This document shows positions 48,392-57,601 of a DNA stretch of 64,000 bases, piece after piece (position 1 is the first letter of the stretch; each line of letters starts with the position of its first letter). A program made the translations under genes and the position numbers. The stretch comes from an uncultured Spirochaetia bacterium. GTDB taxonomy: Bacteria; Spirochaetota; Spirochaetia; SZUA-6; Bin103. The notes beneath the pieces are model-generated. The model was not told the origin of the DNA. It did not search any database and saw only the letters and a program-made list of their open reading frames with translations. Location: positions 372,001-436,000 of the forward strand of contig CATQHW010000003.1 in assembly GCA_958296075.1 (NCBI GenBank), given 5' to 3'.

Positions 48392-48483
48392 CTTGCACCG
48401 TTGGAGAACTGCCGCTCCATGCGGGACGGGAATATGCAAAGGCGCACTGGCATCGAGCCGTGCCGCCATCGTCCGAGGGATGA
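48388..48483 (+). pseudogene. Short truncated frame behind the ParS-like gene
   Basis: The ATG overlaps the preceding stop (ATGA), which is the normal coupling of an antitoxin to its toxin. Only 31 codons remain (TCTVGELPLHAGREYAKAHW and so on) before TGA. I do not recognise a domain. It is most likely the stub of a toxin gene whose remainder was deleted before the convergent dehydrogenase gene. Confidence 0.35.
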
Positions 48484-48518
48484 CCGCAGCCATCCACTCG
48501 AACGACGGAGCTCCCTGC

Positions 48519-49709
48519 TTAGGCGGCGATCATCCCGTGTGGGTCGATCACGAACTTGGTCGCCGCGCCCTTGTCGAAGTCCTGGTAGCCCTGCGGGGCG
48601 TCGTCCAGGGAGATGACCTGCGCGTTGACCGCCTCCGCGATGCGCACCTTGTCGTAGAGGATCGCCTGCATGAGCTGGCGGTGGTAGCGCATCACCGGGC
48701 ACTGGCCGGTGGTGAAGTGATGGGACTTGGCCCAGCCCAGGCCGATGCGGATCCCCAGGTTGCCGATCTTGGCGTTGTCGTCGACGCCGCCCGGATCGCC
48801 GGTAACGTAGAGGCCGGGAATGCCGATGCCGCCGCCGGCGCGGGTGACCTCCATGACGGAGTTGAGCACCGTCGCCGGCTGCTCCACGGCGGCGTCCTTG
48901 CCGTGACCGCGCGCTTCGAAGCCCACGCAGTCGACCGCCTGGTCGACCTCCGGCTCGCCCACGATCTCCGCGATCTGCTCGCCCAGGGTTGCGTCCTGAG
49001 TCAGGTCGACGGTCTGGCAGCCGAAGCTGCGCGCCTGCGCCAGCCGTTCGGAGATCATGTCGCCGACGATGACGACGGCGGCGCCCAACAGTTGACAGGA
49101 GTGCGCGCACGCCAGCCCGACCGGGCCGGCGCCGGCTACGTACGCGATCGAGCCCGGTCCCACGCCGGCCGTGAAGGCGCCGTGGAAGCCGGTCGGGAAG
49201 ATGTCCGACAGCAGCGTCAGGTCCTTGATCTTGGCCATCGTCACGTCGCGCTCGGGCAGCTTCAGCAGGTTGAAGTCGGCGTACGGGACCATCACGTACT
49301 CGGCTTGGCCTCCGATCCAGCCGCCCATGTCGACGTAGCCGTAGGCGGCGCCGGGTCGCGCGGGGTTGACGTTCAGGCAGATGCCGGTATTGGTCTCCTT
49401 GCAGTTGCGGCAGCGGCCGCAGGCGATGTTGAAGGGGACGCTGACGATGTCGCCGGCGGAGATGAACTCCACGTCGCGTCCGGCCTCGATCACCTCACCG
49501 GTGATCTCGTGTCCCAGGATCAACCCCTCGGGCGCGGTCGTGCGGCCGCGCACCATGTGCTGATCGCTGCCGCAGATGTTGGTCGAGACGATCTTGAGGA
49601 TGACGCCGTGGTCGCACTTGCGATCGCCAAGCGTCAGCTCGGGGAAGTCGATCGACTGTATCTCGACCACGCCGGGCTTGATGTAGGCCACACCTCGATT
49701 GCTTGCCAT
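48519..49709 (-). CDS. fdhA: Glutathione-independent formaldehyde dehydrogenase
   Basis: 396 residues. This zinc-dependent medium-chain dehydrogenase follows Pseudomonas FdhA closely: NRGVAYIKPG, VSTNICGSDQHMVRGRTTAP (catalytic Cys), ILGHEITGEVIEAGRDVE, structural zinc CGRCRNCKETNTGIC, YVAGAGPVGLACAHSCQLLG (NAD motif) and the C-terminal VISLDDAPQGYQDFDKG. It oxidises formaldehyde to formate with NAD+ without a thiol cofactor, as part of formaldehyde detoxification or one-carbon use. It is a single gene, convergent with the island at 44765-48483. Confidence 0.93.
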   Translation of the reverse strand: MASNRGVAYIKPGVVEIQSIDFPELTLGDRKCDHGVILKIVSTNICGSDQHMVRGRTTAPEGLILGHEITGEVIEAGRDVEFISAGDIVSVPFNIACGRCRNCKETNTGICLNVNPARPGAAYGYVDMGGWIGGQAEYVMVPYADFNLLKLPERDVTMAKIKDLTLLSDIFPTGFHGAFTAGVGPGSIAYVAGAGPVGLACAHSCQLLGAAVVIVGDMISERLAQARSFGCQTVDLTQDATLGEQIAEIVGEPEVDQAVDCVGFEARGHGKDAAVEQPATVLNSVMEVTRAGGGIGIPGLYVTGDPGGVDDNAKIGNLGIRIGLGWAKSHHFTTGQCPVMRYHRQLMQAILYDKVRIAEAVNAQVISLDDAPQGYQDFDKGAATKFVIDPHGMIAA

Positions 49710-50057
49710 CTGAATCCCTCCGGGTATGGGTCGTCGTGAACGGCCCCACTCTACGCGCCCGGAGTCCGGCCGGCAAGCCCCATGGCGTTCACGGTGTTCA
49801 CTTCAAGAGGCTGTTCGGAGCGCCGATGATGGTGGGCAGCGGTCGTAGCGGCTCTCGAAGCAAGCGAACCCGCGTTTGCGGACTGGCAGGAGGCGACCGA
49901 TTGGGTCCGGCGCCGTTCCTGATAGATACCAGACCGTATGGGATGGATTTGTCGAGCGTTATGGCGTCGGCGCGCTGCCGGTTTCGGCGGTCGAAGCCAG
50001 CCTTCCGCCGGTCCGTCGCTACGCCCGTGGAGCTGCTGGCGGACGCGTGACCCCGGC
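49710..50057. other. Intergenic stretch without an identifiable gene
   Basis: The region separates the formaldehyde dehydrogenase start from the end of the ABC permease gene. Several short frames exist on both strands, but none has a family signature. A plus-strand tail at about 49850-49921 (EASEPAFADWQEATDWVRRR) has coding-like composition and may be the end of a lost gene. I found no repeat, terminator or promoter that I would defend. Confidence 0.4.
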
Positions 50058-51122
50058 TCAGCCGGCCGCCAGCCGCGTGCCGAGCCGCCGCGTGAGCGCT
50101 GCGATCGGCACCCACAGCACGGCGATGATGCCTGCGGCCGCGGCCAGTTGGCCCCATACCTCGCCCAGCCGGGCGCCGTTCAGCGTCACCTCGAAGATCG
50201 GGTTGATGATCCAGTAGGTCGGCAGGAGCTTCGGGATCCACTGCGGCCAGTTCGGAAACAGGTAGAACACGGTCGGTCCCATCAGCAGGAAGCCGGTGCC
50301 CTTTATCAGGGCATACAGGGCGGTCGGGTCCTTGGATACCGTGCCGTAGATGAGCCCGATCTGGGCGCACAGCGCCGCTGCAAGCAGCAGTACCACCGTC
50401 AACGACAACGCCTCGACCTGCCGCGCGCCGTTGAGCCACAGGGTGACCAGCGCCATGACGGCGCCCAGGACGAAGCCGGCGATCCCCTTTGCCGCCACCA
50501 CCTCGCCCAGCCTGGCGGGGGTCACCGACAGGGCCAGCAGCGTTCCCTTCGCCTGCTCTTCGGCCAGGCTCAGCGCCGGCAGGTACACGCCGACGATCAT
50601 CAGCGCGTACATCACCAGCAGCGGAGTGAGGCGCGCGGCGATGGGCAGCGCGGTGGAGCCGAAGCCGGTGATGATCACGTCCACCGGCGGCTGCGATCCT
50701 TCCACCCGGCGGATCAGGTCCAGCGTGGTGACGGTCAGGATGATCCGGTCGGCGGCGCGCGCCTGACCGCCCACGAACAGCTCCAGCGGCGGCCGCGCGC
50801 CGGCCCGCACGCGATCGTCGAAGTCCGCGGACAGCACCAGCCCCGCGTCCAGGTCGTGGGAGGCGAGGCGGCTGCGGAGCTCCTCCTGGTCATCGAGCCG
50901 TGAGAGTTCGATACCGCCGGTGCCGGCAAGCGCGGCGGTGATCTCGGAGGCCCCCCGGTCGACGACGCCCAGCCGCGGCTGCGGGTCGAACAGCGATCCG
51001 AACACCACCTGGATCAGCGCGGTCAACACGAACGGTACGAGCAACCCGTACAGGACCATCGGCGAGCGGGGGCCCAGCCGCAGATCCTTTCCCAGGATCA
51101 GCAGCACGCGGTTCATGCTCAT
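50058..51122 (-). CDS. ABC-2 type transporter permease (second)
   Basis: 354 residues. It starts with a cytoplasmic stretch LLILGKDLRLGPRSPMV, one transmembrane helix, a large extracytoplasmic domain (about residues 45-160), and then five hydrophobic segments (PLLVMYALMIVGVYLPALSL, GFVLGAVMALVTLWL, LTVVLLLAAALCAQIGLIYG, and others). This is the ABC2_membrane_3 type. It would pair with the neighbouring permease and the ATPase to export an unknown substrate. It starts 37 bases after the first permease ends. Confidence 0.85.
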   Translation of the reverse strand: MSMNRVLLILGKDLRLGPRSPMVLYGLLVPFVLTALIQVVFGSLFDPQPRLGVVDRGASEITAALAGTGGIELSRLDDQEELRSRLASHDLDAGLVLSADFDDRVRAGARPPLELFVGGQARAADRIILTVTTLDLIRRVEGSQPPVDVIITGFGSTALPIAARLTPLLVMYALMIVGVYLPALSLAEEQAKGTLLALSVTPARLGEVVAAKGIAGFVLGAVMALVTLWLNGARQVEALSLTVVLLLAAALCAQIGLIYGTVSKDPTALYALIKGTGFLLMGPTVFYLFPNWPQWIPKLLPTYWIINPIFEVTLNGARLGEVWGQLAAAAGIIAVLWVPIAALTRRLGTRLAAG

Positions 51123-51159
51123 CGAAGCGCTCTCCTGCCGCCCAAGCGGCGGACCGCAT

Positions 51160-52344
51160 TCACGTGACCAGTACCCGCCGCCTCAGGACGAACCAGCCGG
51201 CCGTGAAGAAGGCGGCCGCCCAGGCGAGCGACAGGCCCAGGTGGCCGGCGGCGTCGGCCCAGCGGGCTCCGTGCGCGGTCACGTCGACCAGCGCCTGCAC
51301 CAGCGGCCAGGTCGGCAGCGCGCGAACCCACGGCGAGGCGCTGCCCGGAAACAGGGCCGCCATCGCCGGGATCATCATCGGCACCATGAACATCACCCCG
51401 CCGAGCAGGTTGGCCATCATGTCCCGGCCGATGCAGCCGGCGATCATCGCTGCGCCGGAGACGAGCGCCGCGCCGGCGATCATCAGCGCCGCCAGCAGCA
51501 GCGGCTCCGTCGACCACAGCCCGATGGCGGCCATCAGCACGACGCCCTGCGCCAGCCCGAGCGCGATGCCGGTGAGGCCCTTGGCGGCCAGCAGGTCGCC
51601 GGCCGTGGCCGGCGTGACCAGCAGCGCCGCGGCGGTGCCGGCGTGCAGTTCGCGGGAGATCAGCGACGACATGCCGAACAGCTCCATGAGCAGGACCATG
51701 ACCACGACGATCGGCCGAAACAGCTCCCGAGCGGTCACCTGGGAGCCGGCGCGGTCTTCGCCGACGACCGTGTAGAGCTCCTGCGGGTTCGAGATGCTCA
51801 CCGGCAGCGGCGTTCCGGCGACCGCGTACGCCAGTTCGCGGACCAGGGCGGACATCGCCGCGCGCGTCTCCTCCGGCACGCCGGCGTCCACCAGGACCTC
51901 CACCGGCGTCCGCCGGCCGGCGTGCAGCGCTTCGACGAATCGATCGGGAAACGTCAGGCCGATCGCCACCCGCACCGCCGCCGCGCCGCGCGGCGCCCGC
52001 TGGTCCGCGCTCCGCGCGATGGTGATCGAGCCGGACTCGTCGCGCCACGCCCTGCGCTCGCCGGCCACGACCATCCGCAGGCTGCCGGCGTCCGGGAACG
52101 GGATCACCTGGAGCGCCGTCTCGCCGCCGGCGCCGCCGGCCGCCTGCACGGCGGCCTGGTCGATGCCGCTGACGCCCACCGTGATCGACTCGTTCACCCG
52201 ATTCGGCAGCAGCCAGAAGACCACGATCAGAAACGCCAGCGAGAGCGCGGTCAGGAACAGCCACAGGCGGTCGCGCACGTATTCGCGGACGTCCTTGGCG
52301 ATGATCGCGCCGACGATCGCCGGCCGGGACACGGTGCGGGTCAT
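51160..52344 (-). CDS. ABC-2 type transporter permease (first)
   Basis: 394 residues. The N-terminal IIAKDVREYVRDRLWLFLTA leads into the first transmembrane helix (SLAFLIVVFWLLP), then a large periplasmic domain, and about five hydrophobic helices in the C-terminal half (PIVVVMVLLMELFGMSSLIS, GIALGLAQGVVLMAAIGLW, ALMIAGAALVSGAAMIAGCI). This is the same architecture as the downstream permease, so a heterodimeric channel is likely. Its start overlaps the ATPase stop by four bases. Confidence 0.85.
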   Translation of the reverse strand: MTRTVSRPAIVGAIIAKDVREYVRDRLWLFLTALSLAFLIVVFWLLPNRVNESITVGVSGIDQAAVQAAGGAGGETALQVIPFPDAGSLRMVVAGERRAWRDESGSITIARSADQRAPRGAAAVRVAIGLTFPDRFVEALHAGRRTPVEVLVDAGVPEETRAAMSALVRELAYAVAGTPLPVSISNPQELYTVVGEDRAGSQVTARELFRPIVVVMVLLMELFGMSSLISRELHAGTAAALLVTPATAGDLLAAKGLTGIALGLAQGVVLMAAIGLWSTEPLLLAALMIAGAALVSGAAMIAGCIGRDMMANLLGGVMFMVPMMIPAMAALFPGSASPWVRALPTWPLVQALVDVTAHGARWADAAGHLGLSLAWAAAFFTAGWFVLRRRVLVT

Positions 52345-53252
52345 CCGGCGAGATGCCTGCCGGTCATCTCGATGAAGATCGCCTCCAGCGATGCCTCTTC
52401 GGTGTGCACGGTGACCAGCTCGGGCGCGTTGAGCGCGGCGCGCAGCGCTTCGTCCGCCCCATCGGCGTCCAGGTCTATGCGGCGTTCGATCAACTCACCG
52501 TCGCGGCGTACCTGCACCCGCGCCGACCGGGTGCCGTGGCGCAGCTTGAGCGATTCGGGCGTGTCGACGGCGTACAGCGTGCCCTCGTTGATGAACGCGA
52601 CGCGGTCGGACAGCTCGTCGGCCTCGTGCATGTCGTGCGTGGTCAGCAGGACCGCCGCGCCGCGCGCCGACTCCTCCTCGATCAGACGGCGGATGGCGGC
52701 GGCGGAGACCGGGTCGAGGCCGTCGGTCGGTTCGTCCAGGAACAGCACGTCGGGAGCGTTGACCAGCGCGCGGGCGATCATCAGCCGCTGGCGCATCCCC
52801 TTGGAGTACTTGCCGACGCGGTCGCGGGCGCGGTCGGCCAGCCCCACGCGCGCCAGCAGCGGGGCGGGGTCGAGGCGCCTGATGCCGAACAGGCTGGCGA
52901 AGAAGCGCAGGTTCTCCTCGGCCGACATCGACTCGTAGAGGTTCTTTTCCTCGAAGCAGACGCCGATGCGCGCCTGCAGCGCCGGATCGCCGGCGGTCAC
53001 GTCGGTTCCGAGCACGCGCGCGGTGCCGGACTGGGGGCGCATGCGGCCGATCAGGATCTTGATCGTGGTCGACTTGCCGGCGCCGTTGGGTCCCAGGAAG
53101 CCGAGTACCTCGCCGGCGCCCACTTCGAAGCTGATCCCGCGCACCGCCTGAACGTCGCCGTAGGAGTATTTCAGGTCGCGGACCTCGATCGCTGCGCGCA
53201 TGTCGTGCCGACTCCTCGCCGGCGCCCGCCGGCCCGCCTGAGTATCCGTCAT
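52341..53252 (-). CDS. ABC transporter ATP-binding protein
   Basis: 303 residues, the motor of the three-gene exporter. Walker A FLGPNGAGKSTTIKIL, signature YSKGMRQRLMIARAL, Walker B VLFLDEPTDGLDPVSAAAIR and the switch His in LLTTHDMHEADELS are present. The Q-loop reads GVCFEEKNLYESMS, so the usual Gln is replaced, as in a subgroup of drug/lipid-type exporters. The C-terminal 70 residues are an accessory regulatory domain (VHTEEASLEAIFIEM). The true start may be ATG 17 codons downstream (MRAAIEVRDL). Substrate unknown. Confidence 0.9.
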   Translation of the reverse strand: MTDTQAGRRAPARSRHDMRAAIEVRDLKYSYGDVQAVRGISFEVGAGEVLGFLGPNGAGKSTTIKILIGRMRPQSGTARVLGTDVTAGDPALQARIGVCFEEKNLYESMSAEENLRFFASLFGIRRLDPAPLLARVGLADRARDRVGKYSKGMRQRLMIARALVNAPDVLFLDEPTDGLDPVSAAAIRRLIEEESARGAAVLLTTHDMHEADELSDRVAFINEGTLYAVDTPESLKLRHGTRSARVQVRRDGELIERRIDLDADGADEALRAALNAPELVTVHTEEASLEAIFIEMTGRHLAG

Positions 53253-53275
53253 GCGGCCGGCGTATGCTACCCGCG

Positions 53276-53701
53276 ATGCGATCCGTCACCGCCCGGCCCA
53301 CCCTCGATCCACACTGCTTCTGTTGCGGGCAGTCGAACGCGCAGGGACTCAAGCTCCGCTTTCGCTACCCGCAACCCGGCGAGGCCACCACCTCGTTCGC
53401 CATCCCCGATCACTTCACCGGCTGGAAGGACGTGGTGCATGGCGGTCTGTTGGCCATGGTGCTCGACGAGACCATGGCGCACGCCTGCGCCGGCAAGGGG
53501 TTGAACGGCTTTACGGGCGAGATCTCCGTCCGCTTCCGGCGGCCGGTGCGGATCGGCACGGTCGTAGAGGCGACCGGGCGCATCCTCTCCGAGCGGCGGC
53601 GCGTGGTGACCACCGCGGCGCGGCTCGCCGCCGGCGGCACGACGATCGCCGAGGCGCAGGCGACCTTCTTCGTGCCGGCCGACCCCTCGTCATCGAGCTG
53701 A
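53276..53701 (+). CDS. PaaI-like hotdog thioesterase
   Basis: 141 residues from ATG 53276. Hotdog fold with the opening DPHCFCCGQSNAQGLKLRF, the central helix segment KDVVHGGLLAMVLDETMAHA (HGG plus catalytic Asp/Glu region) and ISVRFRRPVRIGTVVEATGR. The CFxCG start with N-rich turn is typical of a widespread PaaI subgroup acting on acyl-CoA. Substrate not known. It is divergent from the ABC operon and convergent with ftsK. Confidence 0.82.
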   Translation: MRSVTARPTLDPHCFCCGQSNAQGLKLRFRYPQPGEATTSFAIPDHFTGWKDVVHGGLLAMVLDETMAHACAGKGLNGFTGEISVRFRRPVRIGTVVEATGRILSERRRVVTTAARLAAGGTTIAEAQATFFVPADPSSSS

Positions 53702-53729
53702 CCGGCGCGGCGGCGGGGAGCCCTTCGCC

Positions 53730-56009
53730 TCAATCCGGGCGGCTGGGAACGTGCACGACCTCGCGCGCCTTGCTGCCCTGCGCCGGGCCGACGATGCCGC
53801 GCGCTTCCATCTCCTCGACCAGCCGGGCGGCGCGGTTGTAGCCGATCTTGAGCTTGCGCTGCAGGTAGGAGGCGGACGCCTTGCCGGCCGCCAGCACGAT
53901 GTCGAGCGCCTGCTCCATGACCGGATCATCGCTGCCTTCGGCGGTCGGGCCGCCATCCATCTCTTCCTCCTCGAACAGCACGTCCTCATCGACGTAGTCG
54001 GGCTCTCCCAGGGTGCGGACGTGATCGGCGACCGCCTCGACCTCCTCGTCGGAGAGGAACGCCCCCTGGATGCGGATCGGCGCCGGGTCCCACGCGGAAG
54101 CGAACAGCATGTCCCCGCGGCCGAGCAGCTTCTCCGCGCCGACGCCGTCCAGGATGATGCGCGAGTCGAACTTGCCGGCGACCATGAAGGCGATGCGCGA
54201 CGGGATATTGGCCTTGATCAGGCCGGTGATGACGTCGATCGACGGCCGCTGCGTGGCCAGCACGATGTGCATGCCGACCGCGCGCGCCATGGCCGCCAGC
54301 CGCGCCAGGGTCGCTTCCAGCTCCTTGCCGCTGGTCGCCATCAGGTCGGCCAGCTCGTCGATGATGATGACGATGTAGGGCAGCTTCTCCGCGGCCTTGC
54401 GGTTGAAGGAGGCGATGTCGCGCACCCCCACCTCGTCGAGCAGGGAGTAGCGCCGCTCCATCTCGAACAGGCAGTACTGGAGCGCCTGGAAGGCGCGCTT
54501 CGATTCGGTGATCACCGGCGTCAGCAGGTGCGGGATGTCGTTGTAGAACTTGAGCTCGACGATCTTGGGGTCGATGAGCAGCAGCCGGAGCTGCTCCGGC
54601 GTGCGCGCGCAGATCAGGGAGCAGATGATCGAGTTGACGCAGACCGACTTGCCCGATCCGGTCGCGCCGGCGATCAGCAGGTGCGGCGTCTGCGCCAAGT
54701 CGACGATCTGGCACTCGCCGGAGATACCCTGCCCCAGAGCGATGGGAAGCCGGGTGGACTTGGAACGGAAGTTCTTGTGCTCCAGCAGCGTGCGAAAGCC
54801 GACGATGGCGCGCGTGCGGTTGGGCACCTCGATGCCGACCGCGTGCTTGCCGGGGATCGGCGCGACGATGCGCACGCGCGAGGCGGCGAGCTGCAGGGCG
54901 ATGTTATCCGCCAAGTTGACGATGGAGGAGAGTTTCACGCCCGGGGCGGGCAGGATCTCGTACATGGTGATGGCCGGCCCGCGGCTGATGCCGGTGACCT
55001 TGGCGCTGATGCGGAACTCCTGCAGCGTCTCGGTGAGCACGCCGGCGTGCTGTTCCGCTTCGGCCTGCAGTTCGGCGTCGGGGCGGTTGTGGTGCTCGTC
55101 CAGCAGCCGGTCGATCGGCACGTGGTAGCCGGTGGGCGCCGGCCGGCCGTGCGCGGCCCCGTTGCGGCCGGTCCCGTTGCCGGCGCGGTTGTGGCTGGCG
55201 GCGCGGGATGGAGTCGGACGTACCGCCGGGTCGGGCGGTGCGGGGGGCTCCGGGGGCTCGGGATGCCCTGCGGGCTCGTACGGCCCCGGATGCGCCGCCG
55301 GCTCTGCGGGGGCTTCCGGGGCCGCGGCCGGGTTCGTAGCGGCCGGGGTCGCTGCGGCCAGGATCGCCATGAACGGCTCCCGGCTCTGCAGGATCTTCGC
55401 CCCGTCGTATCGGTCGACCGGCTCGGCGGCCGGCTCCGGTTCGGGCTGCGGTTCCTCGGCGGGCGTGTCGCGGGCGGGTTCCGGCGGCGCCAGAAGCGCC
55501 ACCGGTATGCCCAGCTTCTGGGAGATGCCGCTCAGCAGCACCACCGCGGCGCCGGCCGTCAGCAGCAGCACGAACAACAGCAGCACGCTGGTGGGCCGCC
55601 CCATGGCGCCGACGAGCGCGGCGGGAAACGGCGGCGGCTCGGCCATGGTCAGGAGGTGGGACAGAGAGGCCGCAATCGGGATGATGAGCACGGCCACCGG
55701 CAACGCCACGTGCAGGCTCGGCATCCGCTGATGGGACGGCCGCCCGACCGCATAGGCGACTGCGTACAGGTAGAGCGGCACCAGCATCGCCGCCCAGCTC
55801 AGGCTGCCGATCAGGAAGGCGCCGGGAGCGAGCAGCAGCACGGCCCCCGGCTGCTGCCGGAGCTGTTCGCCGGAGAACGCTGCCAGCACTGTCGACAGGC
55901 ACAACACGCTGGCGATCACGGCGGCGGCGAGCGCCAGGGCCCAGTTGGACCACTCCGGCATCCGCTCCATCAGGCTGACGCGCTCAGGCGTCGAATCGCG
56001 CGTAGCCAC
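53730..56009 (-). CDS. ftsK: DNA translocase FtsK/SpoIIIE
   Basis: 759 residues from GTG 56009, preferred because GGGAGG lies just upstream; the frame opens five codons earlier. Four transmembrane helices occupy about residues 20-165, then a long Ala/Pro/Glu linker (about 175-300). The motor follows: beta domain, Walker A LLIAGATGSGKSVCVNSIIC, Walker B YIVIIIDELADLMATSGKEL, ATQRPSIDVITGLIKANIPS. The C-terminal gamma winged helix (ASYLQRKLKIGYNRAARLVE) binds polar DNA motifs and recruits XerCD. It moves chromosome termini across the septum. It is placed downstream of rsmG and uppP. Confidence 0.95.
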   Translation of the reverse strand: MATRDSTPERVSLMERMPEWSNWALALAAAVIASVLCLSTVLAAFSGEQLRQQPGAVLLLAPGAFLIGSLSWAAMLVPLYLYAVAYAVGRPSHQRMPSLHVALPVAVLIIPIAASLSHLLTMAEPPPFPAALVGAMGRPTSVLLLFVLLLTAGAAVVLLSGISQKLGIPVALLAPPEPARDTPAEEPQPEPEPAAEPVDRYDGAKILQSREPFMAILAAATPAATNPAAAPEAPAEPAAHPGPYEPAGHPEPPEPPAPPDPAVRPTPSRAASHNRAGNGTGRNGAAHGRPAPTGYHVPIDRLLDEHHNRPDAELQAEAEQHAGVLTETLQEFRISAKVTGISRGPAITMYEILPAPGVKLSSIVNLADNIALQLAASRVRIVAPIPGKHAVGIEVPNRTRAIVGFRTLLEHKNFRSKSTRLPIALGQGISGECQIVDLAQTPHLLIAGATGSGKSVCVNSIICSLICARTPEQLRLLLIDPKIVELKFYNDIPHLLTPVITESKRAFQALQYCLFEMERRYSLLDEVGVRDIASFNRKAAEKLPYIVIIIDELADLMATSGKELEATLARLAAMARAVGMHIVLATQRPSIDVITGLIKANIPSRIAFMVAGKFDSRIILDGVGAEKLLGRGDMLFASAWDPAPIRIQGAFLSDEEVEAVADHVRTLGEPDYVDEDVLFEEEEMDGGPTAEGSDDPVMEQALDIVLAAGKASASYLQRKLKIGYNRAARLVEEMEARGIVGPAQGSKAREVVHVPSRPD

Positions 56010-56069
56010 CCTCACCTCCCTCAAACTGCTTATCGGCAGGCCGGCGGCGGCGGCTGAAGCGTTCGGCGG

Positions 56070-56876
56070 CTACCAGCGCAGCAACAGGCCGGCGGCGCCG
56101 AGCGGCAGAAGGTAGGCCGCGAACCACGCCAGCCGGTCGCGGCGCAGGACCGCCAGCAGGGCGCTCAGGCAGAGCGTTCCCATCAGCAGCGCCGCCGCGA
56201 ATCCCGCGGTGAGCGCCGCGGCGCCGGTCTCGCGGAACAGGCCGCCGGCGTCGTTCAGGCTCAGCGCCAGCGCCCCCAGCACCGCGGGCACCGAAACCAG
56301 AAAGGCGAACTCGCCGGCGTTGCGGCGGTCGAGCCCGCCGAACAGGCAGACCGCGACGGTAGCCCCGGCGCGCGAGATGCCCGGCAGCACGGCGATCCCC
56401 TGCGCGATGCCGACCGCGATCGCCAGCCACAGGCCGGGCTGGCGATCGCCGGATGGGGCGTTCGGCCGCAGGCGGGTGGCAAGCAGAATGGCGGCGGTGG
56501 CGATGAAGGCGGCGGAGACGGCGGTGAGCGTGCGCGCCGGCGGGAGCAGGAAGCGGCTGACTGCCAAGCCGACGACCGCAGTCGCGGCGGAGGCGGCGAC
56601 TATCGCCGCCAGCAGCCGCAGGTCGCCGCGGTCGGCGGCTGCGGCGCGTCCAGCGATCAGGAGCGCCCCGGCGCGGATCAGCGCGGCCAAGCGAGTTCGG
56701 AAACGGTAGCAGATCACCACGAGCGTGGAGACGTGCAGCAGCACGTCGAACAGCAGCGGTGGCTCCTCGATCCGCAGCCACGCCCGCGCCACGACCAGAT
56801 GGCCGGAACTGGAGATCGGCAGGAACTCGGTCGCGCCCTGCAGCAACCCCAGTCCGAGCGCTTCGACGATGCTCAC
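56070..56876 (-). CDS. uppP: Undecaprenyl-diphosphatase
   Basis: 268 residues from GTG 56876, which overlaps the rsmG stop (GTGA). BacA/UppP family integral membrane phosphatase that recycles undecaprenyl-PP to the monophosphate carrier for cell-wall synthesis. Motif 1 is LGLLQGATEFLPISSSGHLV. Motif 2 is VLPGISRAGATVAVCLFGGL, where the common SRSG is SRAG; the catalytic Ser-Arg of xSR is kept. About eight hydrophobic helices are visible. The name bacA reflects bacitracin resistance on overexpression. Confidence 0.92.
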   Translation of the reverse strand: MSIVEALGLGLLQGATEFLPISSSGHLVVARAWLRIEEPPLLFDVLLHVSTLVVICYRFRTRLAALIRAGALLIAGRAAAADRGDLRLLAAIVAASAATAVVGLAVSRFLLPPARTLTAVSAAFIATAAILLATRLRPNAPSGDRQPGLWLAIAVGIAQGIAVLPGISRAGATVAVCLFGGLDRRNAGEFAFLVSVPAVLGALALSLNDAGGLFRETGAAALTAGFAAALLMGTLCLSALLAVLRRDRLAWFAAYLLPLGAAGLLLRW

Positions 56877-57502
56877 GGCCCGGTCTCGCCGTCCGGCAGA
56901 TCGACGGTCACCAAGTGGCGCTCGGCGGCCAGTCCCGGCACCCGGACGCGCTGCACGGCCGCAGGATACGGCAACGCGCGCAGCGCCGCGTCGATCGCCG
57001 CGCGCGTGCCGGCGTAGGCCAGCAGGCGCGGAGCCAGGCGCTCGCGGGCGACGGCGGCGGCCAGCTCGGGCAGCGGGGCGACGGCGCGCGCGGTGACCAG
57101 GTCGAACCGCTCGCCGGCGGCGCGCGCGGCCACGCGCGCGTTGCGCAGCCCCAGGTGCGCCACCGCCGCGGACAGGAACGCACGGCGCTTTTCCGAGCGC
57201 TCGATCAGAGTGAAGGAGAGCCGCGGCAGGGCGATCGCCAGCGGGATCGCCGGCAGGCCGGCGCCGGAGCCCAAGTCGGCGACCGCCGGACCGAACCGCC
57301 GCACCAGCGGGACCGCCGTCAGCCCATCCAGGACGTGGTGGGTGACCAGCCGCTCGCGGTCCGCCTTGACGAACCGGTAGACCCGGTTCCAGCGGTCCAG
57401 CTCGGCCACGTATGCCGCCAGGGCCCCGGCGTCGGCATCCACGCGCAGGGCCGCCAGCCCGCGTCGCAGGGCGGCCGTGAACGCGCATGCCGGCGGTCTC
57501 AT
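56873..57502 (-). CDS. rsmG: 16S rRNA (guanine527-N7)-methyltransferase
   Basis: 209 residues. RsmG/GidB family Rossmann methyltransferase: WNRVYRFVKADRERLVTHHV, then the AdoMet site VADLGSGAGLPAIPLAIALP, LSFTLIERSEKRRAFLSAAV and DLVTARAVAPLPEL. It methylates N7 of G527 in 16S rRNA; loss gives low-level streptomycin resistance. In many bacteria it lies near the origin with gidA/mnmG, which is not seen here. It is the first gene of the rsmG-uppP pair. Confidence 0.93.
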   Translation of the reverse strand: MRPPACAFTAALRRGLAALRVDADAGALAAYVAELDRWNRVYRFVKADRERLVTHHVLDGLTAVPLVRRFGPAVADLGSGAGLPAIPLAIALPRLSFTLIERSEKRRAFLSAAVAHLGLRNARVAARAAGERFDLVTARAVAPLPELAAAVARERLAPRLLAYAGTRAAIDAALRALPYPAAVQRVRVPGLAAERHLVTVDLPDGETGP

Positions 57503-57601
57503 CGGCCCAACAGTGTCACGGAACCGGGGCCGGGACCGAGGTTCCGGAAGATTGGGTCGCGCAGGGTCAGGGACTTGACGAACCCCAAGGATCGACGAGG
57601 C

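Noticed and set aside
53751-56057. A 768-codon open frame opposite ftsK
   Set aside because: Antisense shadow of a clear FtsK, with low-complexity composition and no recognisable motif.
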